Shown: piece by piece, positions 9,101 through 17,554 of the stretch
How the letters are laid out: every line of letters begins with the position of its first letter
Numbering within the stretch: position 1 is the first letter of the stretch
Source of the DNA: Fidelibacterota bacterium
GTDB taxonomy: Bacteria; Pseudomonadota; Alphaproteobacteria; Rhodospirillales; Rhodospirillaceae
Direction of reading: 5' to 3'
Assembly (NCBI GenBank): GCA_947476625.1
Contig: CANJRA010000004.1
Location: forward strand, 62,001 to 126,000
DNA length: 64,000 bases
Program-made: the position numbers and the translations under genes
Notes under the pieces: generated by a model
What the model was told of the DNA's origin: nothing
Databases searched by the model: none
Seen by the model: the letters and a program-made list of their open reading frames with translations, nothing else

Positions 9101-9691
9101 CATTGTGCGATTGCCGCGACGACCGTCAAATTCGGCGGCCTGGATATCCTCATCAACAATGTCGGCGGCATCGCCAAATTTGGCCCGTTTACCGAACTCA
9201 ACGAGCAGGATTGGTATCAGGTGTTCGATATCAACGTCATGTCGGTTGTGCACGCGGTACGGCACGCGTTATCGTGGCTTAAGAAATCTAAAAGCCCATG
9301 CATCGTCGACATTTCCTCGATTGCGGCTGCAGAACCAGGTCAGATCAACCCCCACCACAACTCCGCCAAAACCGCCGTGATCAATCTGACAAAGCATCTG
9401 TCGGATGCTTTTGCGCCGGACAAAATCCTGGTGAATGTCATATGCCCCGGCCAAGTCGCGAATGAATCGCGAGATCAGCTTGCCGAGGACATGGCGCAGG
9501 CCGAGGGCCTGTCGGTTGCTGCCGCAATTGAAAAAATCGATTCGCAGGGGGCAGCGCAAATTTCATTGAAGAGACTGGGCACACCAGCCGATATCGGCGA
9601 GTTCGTGGCGTTCCTAGCGTTAGACCGCGCGTCGTGGATTACAGGATCATGTTTTCATCTCAACGGCGGCAAGGTTCGCTCGCCATTCTGA
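9101..9691 (+). pseudogene. Short-chain dehydrogenase/reductase, 5'-truncated
   Basis: The frame contains an SDR core from roughly residue 75 of a normal ~260-aa protein onward: GGLDILINNVGG, VVDISS-type IVDISSIAA, the catalytic Tyr region represented as HHNSAKTAV (the expected YxxxK Tyr is Asn here: NSAK), LVNVICPGQV, and a normal C-terminus (ITGSCFHLNGG). The N-terminal NAD(P)-binding glycine motif is absent. A TAG at 9098-9100 closes the frame immediately upstream, and no ATG precedes the homology. With the cofactor motif gone and the catalytic tyrosine replaced, the gene is very likely dead. Confidence 0.8.
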
Positions 9692-9702
9692 GAAACCGTG
9701 CG

Positions 9703-11439
9703 CTAACTTAATTCCGCCAAACGCTTGTCATATTTTCTCCACGTCTCGGCGTACAAAATAAGCGGCGAGTCCGGCGCGCCGCCGCCCGCGGGCACAAAAG
9801 CCTTGGGCATTTTCTTTAAAGGACCTGTGCCCCACACAATGCCTTCATCGCTGCATTCGCCGTCGATGATCAGCGCCGTGAGCATGATGACAGATGGACC
9901 GCGCCCTTGGTCTCTCAAGAATTCGAGAACCGCGTACATGGCGAGCTGATCGATGCCCCAATAGAGCTCGTTACGCCGGTGAAAGTGCCTGATATAGCCC
10001 GCGACCAATCTCAGGTAGGCGACAGCCTTTTCGGTCGGCCGTATGCCGACCATGCTGGCATTGTATTGCATCCACGGCTCCCAGCGTGCCGGATGACCGT
10101 ACAACGCTATGTCGGCGGTGCCGATACCATCGAAGACCACCCGCGGATCGCGGTGCATCAAGCCGTCGACGTCCATCATCCATAACGGCTTTTGATATTC
10201 GACTGCGATTTGATACATGCGCACGAAGCGTATGGCGTGAAAATAGGCGCGCGCCGACACTTCACCCTTCGCACGGGCGCTGGGATGTTCTGCCGTAATC
10301 GCAACACTGGTATTGAGAAGTTTGGCGCAGAACGCCAATGCCTCAGCGATCTCTTCACGCGACGCATCCATAATATGGACATGGACCTGGAGCTTTTGCG
10401 GACGGCTTTTGTCGACGACATCGTCGATCGACAAAAGCATTGTCCGCACGAACTTCAGGTAATAGCGAGAATCGCACGAGAAGAAAATGATGGGCGCGTC
10501 TGCAAAAGCAGGGCTTAAAACCTTCTCCAGCGGCGGCAGGCCGTCCGTGAGTTCGCTATCGCCCTCCGCCTCGAGGCGTTGATAAAGCGCGTCATCGAAA
10601 ACGACATTGGCGTAGATGGATTGCGGCTGAGCGGCCTTTCGTATGTCGTAGTATTTCTGAGCGTCTTTGCGTTTCCCGCGCGCAATCAGGCATGATGCCT
10701 TGAGAACCGCGAGGAAGTTGTTGGTGGAATCGCCCACGAGCATCTCGTCGATCTCCGCCTCGTAGGCGTCAAATTCCTTTTGCGCGAACGTGAAAAACAT
10801 TTCGTCGGGTGTTTGCGCATTAGCCGGCAAGCCGCGTTTGGCGCGCTCGACGCATTCCTTCCACGTCACTAGCGGCCCTTCAATTTCTATGCGCGCCATG
10901 CCCGGCGACGACTGAGGGAGGCGCGCCTTAAGATACGCATTGTAAGTGCGGTCGACGTGCTTGTAAGGAACAAGCTTGCTGATTCTTCGAAGGAAATGTT
11001 TATCTCTCGGCGCCAGCGCCAAAGCCTTTTCATAGCATTCGAGGGCCAAGGAACTGTAGCCCGTCTGATCGTAAATATCCGCAAGGCCCGCAAGCGCGGA
11101 AGCATGGTTTGGCACTTGCGCAAGTATGGCGGTGTAATAGCGAGAGGCAGCATCAAACTGCTCGGTCGTCTTGAGCATGTCGGCAAAGGCGGAGAAGTAA
11201 GGAAGCTGCGTATTCTCTCGCACGACCCGATGAAGGATATTTAGCCCCTCCTCGCGCCTTCCAAGATTGAAGGCAACGATCGCGGCATTGTAGCGCACGG
11301 GGACATTGCTCGGCTCAAGGGCAAGAGCGCGCTGGAGGAGAGGATCGGCGGCCTGCAGGTTGCCTGCAATGACGAGGCTTTCCGCCGCCTTGAGTAAAGA
11401 AGCGGCCGTGTCGACCGGCCCAGATGACGCCGTATTCAT
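9703..11439 (-). CDS. TPR protein fused to a nucleotide-sugar (GT8-like) glycosyltransferase domain
   Basis: A 578-aa soluble protein. Residues ~10-150 form three to four TPR repeats (AADPLLQRALALEPSN, ASRYYTAILAQVPNH, ALECYEKALALAPRD). A helical linker follows, and from ~310 a transferase-like domain starts with PIIFFSCDSRYYLKFVRTMLLSI, the entry strand of GT-A folds that scan for sugar nucleotides. A DVDG motif at residues 423-426 is a plausible metal-binding DxD. NASMVGIRPT and a conserved GIDQLAMYAVL segment follow. No signal peptide or membrane helix is seen. It ends 12 bp from the SDR remnant, facing it. Acceptor unknown. Confidence 0.7.
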   Translation of the reverse strand: MNTASSGPVDTAASLLKAAESLVIAGNLQAADPLLQRALALEPSNVPVRYNAAIVAFNLGRREEGLNILHRVVRENTQLPYFSAFADMLKTTEQFDAASRYYTAILAQVPNHASALAGLADIYDQTGYSSLALECYEKALALAPRDKHFLRRISKLVPYKHVDRTYNAYLKARLPQSSPGMARIEIEGPLVTWKECVERAKRGLPANAQTPDEMFFTFAQKEFDAYEAEIDEMLVGDSTNNFLAVLKASCLIARGKRKDAQKYYDIRKAAQPQSIYANVVFDDALYQRLEAEGDSELTDGLPPLEKVLSPAFADAPIIFFSCDSRYYLKFVRTMLLSIDDVVDKSRPQKLQVHVHIMDASREEIAEALAFCAKLLNTSVAITAEHPSARAKGEVSARAYFHAIRFVRMYQIAVEYQKPLWMMDVDGLMHRDPRVVFDGIGTADIALYGHPARWEPWMQYNASMVGIRPTEKAVAYLRLVAGYIRHFHRRNELYWGIDQLAMYAVLEFLRDQGRGPSVIMLTALIIDGECSDEGIVWGTGPLKKMPKAFVPAGGGAPDSPLILYAETWRKYDKRLAELS

Positions 11440-11565
11440 GCGCTCTGATAGCTTAACCAGTTAGGACGGTCAATTGGATGAAATTTGCCAAAACAAGGGA
11501 AAGAAACAATTTTTCGCGCGCCGATTTTGGCTGCCGTCGCGCCGGAGGCGCGTTATATCCAACAC

Positions 11566-12165
11566 ATGGTTAAGCCGCCGCTTAATACCGCCGCCAGCAA
11601 GGCTGCCCGCAAACTGGGCGTGCCACGGCCCATGACTAAACGGCGGTTGGAAAATATCGCCAAATTCCATATCGAGCGTTTTGCCACAACCGCTGCCAAC
11701 CTGCGGCGCGTGCTGCAGCGGCGCGCGGAACGGGCCCGCCGGGCGCATGGCGGCGATGCGGCAGAAATAAGGGAATGGGTGGAGGATGTCGTCGCGCGCC
11801 TGGTCAAAAGCGGCGCGGTCAACGATGGGCTGTATGCCGCGGGGCGCACGGCGTCCCTGCGACGGCTGGGAAAGGGCCCCGGTAAAATCCGTGCGCTCCT
11901 GATGGCCAAGGGTGTGGACCGCGCGCTGGTGGAAGCCGTGCTGACGGAGACCGCCATCAGCGAGACCGGCGGCGATGCCGCGCTGGAAGCCGCATTTGCC
12001 TATGCCAAACGCAGACGTATAGGCCCCTTCGGCAAACAGCTGGACGACAAGAAAGCGCAGCGAACGCAGACGCAGAAAGATTTGGCGGCACTCGGCCGCG
12101 CTGGATTTTCCTACGATATCGCCAAGCAAGTCATAATCGGCGATCGCGAAAAGGAACCAGCATGA
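11566..12165 (+). CDS. recX: Regulatory protein RecX
   Basis: RecX modulates RecA filaments. The protein (199 aa from the ATG at 11566) has the alphaproteobacterial pattern RRLENIAKFHIERFATTAANLRRVLQRR, then three-helix RecX repeats including DGLYAAGRTASLRRLGKGPGKIRALLMAKGV and a final DLAALGRAGFSYDIAKQVI. The open frame extends upstream to a TTG at 11485, but homology begins after the ATG I chose. recA is not nearby, which is usual in alphaproteobacteria. The stop overlaps the MFS gene start as ATGA. Confidence 0.85.
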   Translation: MVKPPLNTAASKAARKLGVPRPMTKRRLENIAKFHIERFATTAANLRRVLQRRAERARRAHGGDAAEIREWVEDVVARLVKSGAVNDGLYAAGRTASLRRLGKGPGKIRALLMAKGVDRALVEAVLTETAISETGGDAALEAAFAYAKRRRIGPFGKQLDDKKAQRTQTQKDLAALGRAGFSYDIAKQVIIGDREKEPA

Positions 12166-13676
12166 TGGGCGGCTGGCGCGCGTGGGCGGGTTTCACCGCC
12201 ATGACCGCCGGCATGTTCTTAGCCATTCTCGATATTCAAGTCGTGGCGAGCTCGCTGATCGACATTCAGCTCGATCTCAAAATTCCGGGATCGCGCCTCA
12301 GCTACCTGCAAACCACCTACTTGATCGCCGAGGTTATCGCCATTGCCCTGACCGGCTGGCTCACGCGCGTGATGTCGACACGCTGGCTATTCGCCGCAGC
12401 CATGACCGGCTTTGTCGCCGCGAGCATCTGCTGCGCGGCATCGACATCCTATCCGATGCTGTTTGCTTTCCGGTTCGTGCAGGGCTTTTTCGGCGGCGCG
12501 GTGATTCCGATCATTTTCTCGGCGGCGTTCCTCATGTTTCCGCCCGCGCGGCAACCTTTGGCTACGGTCATCGGCGGTGGCTTCGCCATGCTGGCGCCGA
12601 CCGTGGGGCCTTACATCGGCGGCTGGATCTCAGAGCATCTGTCTTGGCATTGGCTTTTCTTGATCAATGTAGCGCCCGGATTGCTGGTAGCGGTTATCGC
12701 CGCCGTATTCGTCCGATACGACAAACCCGACTGGAAGCACGCCGCGCGGCTGGATGTCGTCGCCCTGGGTCTGATCGTGTTTTTTCTGACAAGCCTTGAA
12801 CTGGTGCTCAAAGAAGCCCCCCACCGCGGTTTGAGAGATGCGCTGACGTTAGGGCTGGGAGCGGCCTGCCTGATGAGCGGCGTTGGCGTCGTGGCGCGCT
12901 GCCTGCGCACAACCGAACCGCTGGTGGACTTCACCGTATTTCGCGACCGGACGTTTGCGATCGGTGCCTGGTTTAGTTTCATGCTGGGCATGGCCTTGTT
13001 CGGCGCGATGTATCTGCTGCCGTTGTTTTTGGGATACGTGCGCGAGCTTGGTCCCTTGGATATAGGTACCGTGATGATCGTCACAGGTTTTGCCCAGCTT
13101 CTGACCGCGCCGTTCGCCACGATTGCCGAGCAGCGCCTGCCGGTGCGCAGCCTGACGGCTTTCGGCTATGCGCTGCTTGCCATCGGCATTCTGTGGAACG
13201 CCTTTGCGACCCACGCGTGGGAATACAATGAACTGTTCGGGCCACAGATTTTGCGCGGCGTCGCTTTCATGTTGTGTTTGCTGCCGGTCACGCGCCTCGC
13301 CTTGGGGCAGCTTCCGGCGGCGCGGATGGCAAACGCCTCGGGTTTGTTCAATCTGATACGCAATCTCGGCGGCGCGGTCGGCTTGGCGTTGATCGACACC
13401 GTTATCGAGGTCCGCTCGCCGCACCATGTGGAACGCATCGCTACCCAGCTTCAAGCGGGCAGCCGCAACATGGCAGCGTTCGTCGGACTGCCGCTGGAGC
13501 GCTTTACCGGCGCCCCCTTAAATGTCGACGACGCAACGAAAGAAATTTTGCGCCCGCTCATAGAACGCGCTGCCGCCGTGGCGAGCTTCAACGATGCCTG
13601 GATGCTGTTGGGAATATTGGTCGCGGCCTCGTTGCTGGCCTTGCCGCTGACCAAGCAGCCTAACGCCGCGGCTTAA
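12162..13676 (+). CDS. DHA2-family (EmrB/QacA) MFS efflux transporter
   Basis: A 504-aa inner-membrane protein with ~14 hydrophobic helices. The MFS motif appears early as FLAILDIQVVASSLIDIQLDL, the signature of EmrB/QacA drug:H+ antiporters; RFVQGFFGGAVIPI (motif B/C region) and ARMANASGLFNLIRNLGGAVGLAL (second-half motif) are also typical. No emrA-type membrane-fusion gene is adjacent, so it may act alone or with an unlinked partner. It starts inside the recX stop (ATGA) and its 3' end overlaps the convergent methyltransferase gene by 17 bp. Confidence 0.92.
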   Translation: MMGGWRAWAGFTAMTAGMFLAILDIQVVASSLIDIQLDLKIPGSRLSYLQTTYLIAEVIAIALTGWLTRVMSTRWLFAAAMTGFVAASICCAASTSYPMLFAFRFVQGFFGGAVIPIIFSAAFLMFPPARQPLATVIGGGFAMLAPTVGPYIGGWISEHLSWHWLFLINVAPGLLVAVIAAVFVRYDKPDWKHAARLDVVALGLIVFFLTSLELVLKEAPHRGLRDALTLGLGAACLMSGVGVVARCLRTTEPLVDFTVFRDRTFAIGAWFSFMLGMALFGAMYLLPLFLGYVRELGPLDIGTVMIVTGFAQLLTAPFATIAEQRLPVRSLTAFGYALLAIGILWNAFATHAWEYNELFGPQILRGVAFMLCLLPVTRLALGQLPAARMANASGLFNLIRNLGGAVGLALIDTVIEVRSPHHVERIATQLQAGSRNMAAFVGLPLERFTGAPLNVDDATKEILRPLIERAAAVASFNDAWMLLGILVAASLLALPLTKQPNAAA

Positions 13677-14151
13677 GTGCTGCGTTTTCCGCACGAATAC
13701 GGACCCAGAGCATCGCGGCATTCAGCACAGAGAATACCGCCGCGATATGCCATGCACCGTAGACCAAAGGCAGAAGTGCGATTTCCAGCACGACCACGAC
13801 ATAGTTCGGATGACGCAGATATTTGTAGGGTCCGGCCATCACCAGCGGCGCGCGTGGAAGGGTGATGATGCGTGTGGTCCAGTAGGGGCCCAGCGACATC
13901 ATCGTCCACATCCGTAAGCCTTGGACCAGCACGAAGAGCAGGAAAAAGATTGACTGCACGGGCGGGCTTGTCCAGAGAACCCAACCGACGATGGCCACAA
14001 TCCAACTGACATGCATCGCGATCATGACTGGATAGTGGCTTGCGCCAGCTTCGTGGGCGCCGCGCGCCAACAATTGCTTGGTGTTGCGATGAGAGACAAA
14101 GAGCTCCATCAACCGCTGCAGCACTACGTAAATCAAAATCGCGTACGTCAT
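13660..14151 (-). CDS. Isoprenylcysteine carboxyl methyltransferase (ICMT) family protein, probable polyketide O-methyltransferase
   Basis: A 163-aa integral membrane protein with four or so helices and the ICMT/PEMT-type C-terminal core: GPYKYLRHPNYVVVVLEI followed by RIRAENAAL. In Bacillus (bpsB) and Streptomyces (srsB) small membrane methyltransferases of this family sit beside type III polyketide synthases and methylate alkylpyrone or alkylresorcinol products; the same pairing is seen here. I chose the ATG at 14151 because it overlaps the synthase stop as ATGA; a longer frame begins at 14169. Confidence 0.85.
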   Translation of the reverse strand: MTYAILIYVVLQRLMELFVSHRNTKQLLARGAHEAGASHYPVMIAMHVSWIVAIVGWVLWTSPPVQSIFFLLFVLVQGLRMWTMMSLGPYWTTRIITLPRAPLVMAGPYKYLRHPNYVVVVLEIALLPLVYGAWHIAAVFSVLNAAMLWVRIRAENAALKPRR

Positions 14152-15209
14152 ATAAGATCCAACACACACATACCGACAGAAAAGCCCGGACCAAGCGCCG
14201 TCATGAGATGCCGACCCTTAGCACCGCGCGCGAATGTGCGCTCCAGCACCGCCAGCACCGTGACAGCCGACATATTGCCGTGCGCGGCGAGCACTTCGCG
14301 CGCATCCGTCAGTCCACCTTCCGGCAAGCCATAACACGCCTCCATCGCTTCGAGCACCTTCTCGCCGCCGGGGTGAACAATCAGTCCCGTGATATCCGCA
14401 TGCGTCATGCCCTGGGTTGCGAGGAAATCGTCGGTGACCTGGCGCATCCGTTCACGCACGAGAATGGGGATGCTGCGCGAGAACACAACGCCCAAGCCGT
14501 TATCCTCAATCCGCCACCCCATGATGTCGCGGGTGTCCGGCCATGTGTGTTCGCCCCACGCGGCGATTGTAGCGATCGCACCGGCTGTCGTGTGGTCCGC
14601 GCGTAAAAGTACTGCCGCCGCGCCATCGCCGAAAATCGTTGTGCCGATAATGTTGGATTTGCTGTCATCGCCGTGGCGGAAGGTGAGCCCACACAATTCG
14701 GTGCACATAAAGAGTACCCATCGCCCAGGCAACGCTCGCGCCATGGCGGCGGCGCGCGATAGTCCGATGACGCCACCTGCACATCCCAGGCCGAAAACCG
14801 GCAAGCGTTGCACCGTCGGCGCAAGGCCGAGAGGCCCTTGCAGCAATGAGTCCAGGCTGGGCGTGACGATACCGGTGGAAGAGACCGTTACCGTGACCGC
14901 GATGTCCTTCGCATCGATGCCGGCTTTGGCAATCGCATCGGCGCCGGCTTCGGTCAGAAGTTGCACAGCATTGCGCTCAAAAAGCTCCATGCGTTCGGGC
15001 CAACCATGAGGCTGGGCATACCATTCTAACGGCACACAGGAATTGCGCTGCTTAACGCCGGCGTTGCCGTAGCTTTTCGCCATGCGTTGCATCAGCTCGG
15101 CGCGGTGGCCGAAGACCTCCGTGGCCTTGGCGAGGACGTCTTCTTGGCGCAGACAATACCGCGGATAGGCCGTGGCGACGGCGTAAACCGCGACCGGCGC
15201 TACGGTCAT
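14148..15209 (-). CDS. Type III polyketide synthase (chalcone/stilbene-synthase superfamily)
   Basis: A 353-aa homodimer-type synthase of usual length. The catalytic triad can be read directly: Cys143 in FGLGCAGG, His279 in LIVHPGG and Asn312 in AAHGNMSA; the C-terminal GPGFSVGM loop is present. Bacterial homologues extend fatty acyl starters with malonyl-CoA to give alkylresorcinols or alkylpyrones. The frame is open far upstream, but that extension is the antisense/offset reading of two other genes; the ATG at 15209, overlapping the upstream stop as ATGA, is the real start. The partner methyltransferase follows with the same overlap. Confidence 0.93.
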   Translation of the reverse strand: MTVAPVAVYAVATAYPRYCLRQEDVLAKATEVFGHRAELMQRMAKSYGNAGVKQRNSCVPLEWYAQPHGWPERMELFERNAVQLLTEAGADAIAKAGIDAKDIAVTVTVSSTGIVTPSLDSLLQGPLGLAPTVQRLPVFGLGCAGGVIGLSRAAAMARALPGRWVLFMCTELCGLTFRHGDDSKSNIIGTTIFGDGAAAVLLRADHTTAGAIATIAAWGEHTWPDTRDIMGWRIEDNGLGVVFSRSIPILVRERMRQVTDDFLATQGMTHADITGLIVHPGGEKVLEAMEACYGLPEGGLTDAREVLAAHGNMSAVTVLAVLERTFARGAKGRHLMTALGPGFSVGMCVLDLI

Positions 15210-15652
15210 GACTGCGTGCCGGGCGGCAACGGACACGCAACAGGCGCGACCGCAAGATCGTGTGCCCGCTCCGCCGCTGCCGGCTCCCCTTGGAATGCAG
15301 GCTTGAGCGTCTCGCTTAAAAACCGCGCCATTCCATCTCCTCGCTCGGGTGTAACCGGAGCCCATGCGGCAAAAACGCCGCGATTGTTTTCGTGCGCCGA
15401 GACCCAGGAAGCCTGGCTCAAAGCCGTGAGCGTCGCGCCCAGATCGTCGCTCATCCCCACACGCAGCCACTGCGGCCGCACGCCGAGATGCCACAAGGCA
15501 TAAAGCCCCTGCTTGCCGAAAAGATCCTCGGCGGCGGGATCGAACGTGGCCAACAAGGGATAGGCGCGCTGCGCGGGCTGCCACAACGCCGTGGGAGCGG
15601 TGTTTTTTCCCGTAAGAAGTCCGACGAGTTTCGAAAGTAGGGGCGTCTTCAT
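15206..15652 (-). CDS. Unknown 148-aa protein in the polyketide operon
   Basis: A 148-aa soluble protein with no signal peptide, locked by ATGA overlaps to the PAP2 gene upstream and the polyketide synthase downstream. The middle reads GLYALWHLGVRPQWLRVGMSD then DLGATLTALSQ, a layout that recalls a degenerate GIY-YIG fold (GLY, about 10 residues, RVG), but the catalytic Arg and Glu cannot be assigned. The C-terminal 25 residues are low in structure. I do not recognise a family; translational coupling argues that it works with its neighbours. Confidence 0.6.
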   Translation of the reverse strand: MKTPLLSKLVGLLTGKNTAPTALWQPAQRAYPLLATFDPAAEDLFGKQGLYALWHLGVRPQWLRVGMSDDLGATLTALSQASWVSAHENNRGVFAAWAPVTPERGDGMARFLSETLKPAFQGEPAAAERAHDLAVAPVACPLPPGTQS

Positions 15653-16329
15653 GCGACGACTGCCGGCCGTAGAATGATACGCGCAAGCAGCGCGTTGACT
15701 GCCAGCACAACGAAACCGGCGCCAACAACGTCGCTGAAAAAATGGCCGCCTTGCGCCATGCGTACCATGCCAACCGCGAAACCGATAACCACACCGCCGA
15801 CCAAAACACGCAAGCGCCAAGGCGGCGGGGCAATAAACGCAAAAGCCGTCAGCCAGAAGGCAATCGCGGCATGGCCGGAAACAAAGGAGCAATTGTTGTC
15901 GCACTCATGCGCGATCACCCACGGCGGCGTGTAGGCAGCGGCGCCGCCGAAAAGAGTCGTGTCGTCCGGCCGCGCGCGACCCCAGTTCGGCTTCAGGAGA
16001 GTCTCGACGATCAATCCCGGCCCGATCAGGATGGTCAAAAGAAGATAGATGATGCGCGGCGTCGTCATGCGCCACGCCCATTGCGTTTTGACCAGGCCCA
16101 CAAGCCACAAGACGACACACAGAACAAACCCGCCGACGATAATGTCAGGCACAGTGACGCGCACAAATTCCAAAACGGCCTTCGCGCGGCCCGGAAATCC
16201 GACGCCCGGTTGGTAGACGAGATTGCTAAAAACAATGTCGAGCCGCGGAAACGCCAGCAGCACCAAAAACAGCACCAGCAGCCAGCGGGTGGGATGCGCA
16301 CGCAAATCTCCGGCGAACCACGAGGTCAT
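15649..16329 (-). CDS. PAP2-family membrane phosphatase
   Basis: A 226-aa inner-membrane protein with about six helices. The three PAP2 motifs are present: KPNWGRARPDDT (KxxxxxxRP), FVSGHAAIAFW (PSGH-like, with Val-Ser-Gly-His), and VRMAQGGHFFSDVVGAGF (SRxxxxxHxxxD-like; Arg, His and Asp retained). Such enzymes dephosphorylate lipid phosphates, e.g. phosphatidate, undecaprenyl diphosphate or lipid A. The gene is 12 bp downstream of lptG and overlaps the unknown gene by ATGA, placing it inside the lptG-polyketide transcript. Confidence 0.9.
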   Translation of the reverse strand: MTSWFAGDLRAHPTRWLLVLFLVLLAFPRLDIVFSNLVYQPGVGFPGRAKAVLEFVRVTVPDIIVGGFVLCVVLWLVGLVKTQWAWRMTTPRIIYLLLTILIGPGLIVETLLKPNWGRARPDDTTLFGGAAAYTPPWVIAHECDNNCSFVSGHAAIAFWLTAFAFIAPPPWRLRVLVGGVVIGFAVGMVRMAQGGHFFSDVVGAGFVVLAVNALLARIILRPAVVA

Positions 16330-16341
16330 GTTGCGTATGTC

Positions 16342-17448
16342 CTAGCCGTCTTCACGGTGGAATAAATACGCCACGCCCAACATGCTCGCGAGCGCCGCCG
16401 GTGCCCACGCTGCAAGAAATAGCGGCAACGTCGCCGACAGCCCAAGGGCATAAAGAAACCGGCTGAAGAAGTAGAGCAGAAAACCCATGCCCATGCCGGC
16501 GATGCCGCGCGCCATCCATCCGGTCAACTGCGGGCTGGCCGTGAGATTGAACGACGCCGCCACCAATACCATCGCGCACAGCAGCCACGGCGACGCGAGT
16601 AGCGAGTACCAATACAGCCGGTGCGGCAAGGCCGAGAACCCCGACTTTTCGGAGAAGTAGATGAACTGCGGCAGCTCCCAGAACGACATCGTTTCGGGCG
16701 CGGCGAAACTGACCTGCACCTTGTTCATGGTGATCGATGTCGGCAGCGAATACGTGTCGCGGAATATCGACGTTTTTCCCGGAACGATGTCCCAGACTTT
16801 ATCGAGCAAGAAAGCGCCTTCAACCAGCTTGCCGCTTTCGGCCTCAAGGCGCCGCGCCAAAGACTCTTTTTTATCGGTCTGAAAAATCGAAACCTGAGAG
16901 AGTTGCAGCACGCCTTTGTCTTGATGCACCGTTGCTGCATAGACCACGTTGGCCACAGGTCCTTGGGACTCGCGCAGCCACAAACCATTTTCGCCGATGT
17001 TAAGGGTGGTGCTTTGGCCGCGTATCAGGTTGCCGTCCATGCGCTGATAAGAATCGTACATGCCGGCCGCGAGGGGATCGATGATCGCGAGGTTTATGAG
17101 TCCGAGCATGGCGGTAATCGCCAGCGGCGGTGTCAGAAACTGCCAAACCGAAAGACCCGCCGAGCGGATCACCACCAACTCGTGACTGCGTGTTAGCCGG
17201 AACAGCACAAACATCATGGCCATCATCACCACGAAGGGCAGCGTGGCCTGGGCCGTGTGCGGAAGTTTGAGCAACGCCATCCCGAAGATCTGACTGAAAT
17301 CCATGGTCGCGGAACTGACCGCGCGCCGCATCAGCTCCACCGTATCGAATAACAAAACCAAACCGGCGATCACACCGAGCAGCCCAAAAAAGGCCGCCAC
17401 GAATTGTTTGCCGAGATAGATCGATAATGTCGGGTGGACGGATTTCAC
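16342..17448 (-). CDS. lptG: LPS export ABC transporter permease LptG/LptF family
   Basis: An LptF/G permease (~368 aa from the GTG at 17448). The N-terminal helix block (TLSIYLGKQFVAAFF, GLVLLFDTVELMRR), the conserved LPHTAQATLPFVVMMAMMF segment and a large periplasmic jellyroll before three C-terminal helices are diagnostic. With LptF, LptB2 and LptC it extracts LPS from the inner membrane. The open frame continues to a TTG at 17499, but conserved sequence starts at HPTLSIYL. lptF is not adjacent; finding lptG as the head of a polyketide operon is unusual. Confidence 0.88.
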   Translation of the reverse strand: MKSVHPTLSIYLGKQFVAAFFGLLGVIAGLVLLFDTVELMRRAVSSATMDFSQIFGMALLKLPHTAQATLPFVVMMAMMFVLFRLTRSHELVVIRSAGLSVWQFLTPPLAITAMLGLINLAIIDPLAAGMYDSYQRMDGNLIRGQSTTLNIGENGLWLRESQGPVANVVYAATVHQDKGVLQLSQVSIFQTDKKESLARRLEAESGKLVEGAFLLDKVWDIVPGKTSIFRDTYSLPTSITMNKVQVSFAAPETMSFWELPQFIYFSEKSGFSALPHRLYWYSLLASPWLLCAMVLVAASFNLTASPQLTGWMARGIAGMGMGFLLYFFSRFLYALGLSATLPLFLAAWAPAALASMLGVAYLFHREDG

Positions 17449-17554
17449 GCGAGGGCAACCTTGATGCGCGGGCAGACCGGAATTGGCATCATAATCCAAG
17501 GGTAGCGTGTGACAGTAACGGCGCGTAAGATATGCGCATAGTGGAGAAAACCCG

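Noticed and set aside
12849-13454. A 201-codon minus-strand frame inside the MFS gene
   Set aside because: Antisense shadow of a GC-rich membrane protein gene; no homology and no ribosome site.
15210-15842. Upstream extension of the polyketide synthase frame to 564 aa, resembling a fusion protein
   Set aside because: The extra 211 codons are an offset reading of the unknown gene and the PAP2 gene, both of which show real features in their own frame. The ATGA overlap at 15209 fixes the true start.
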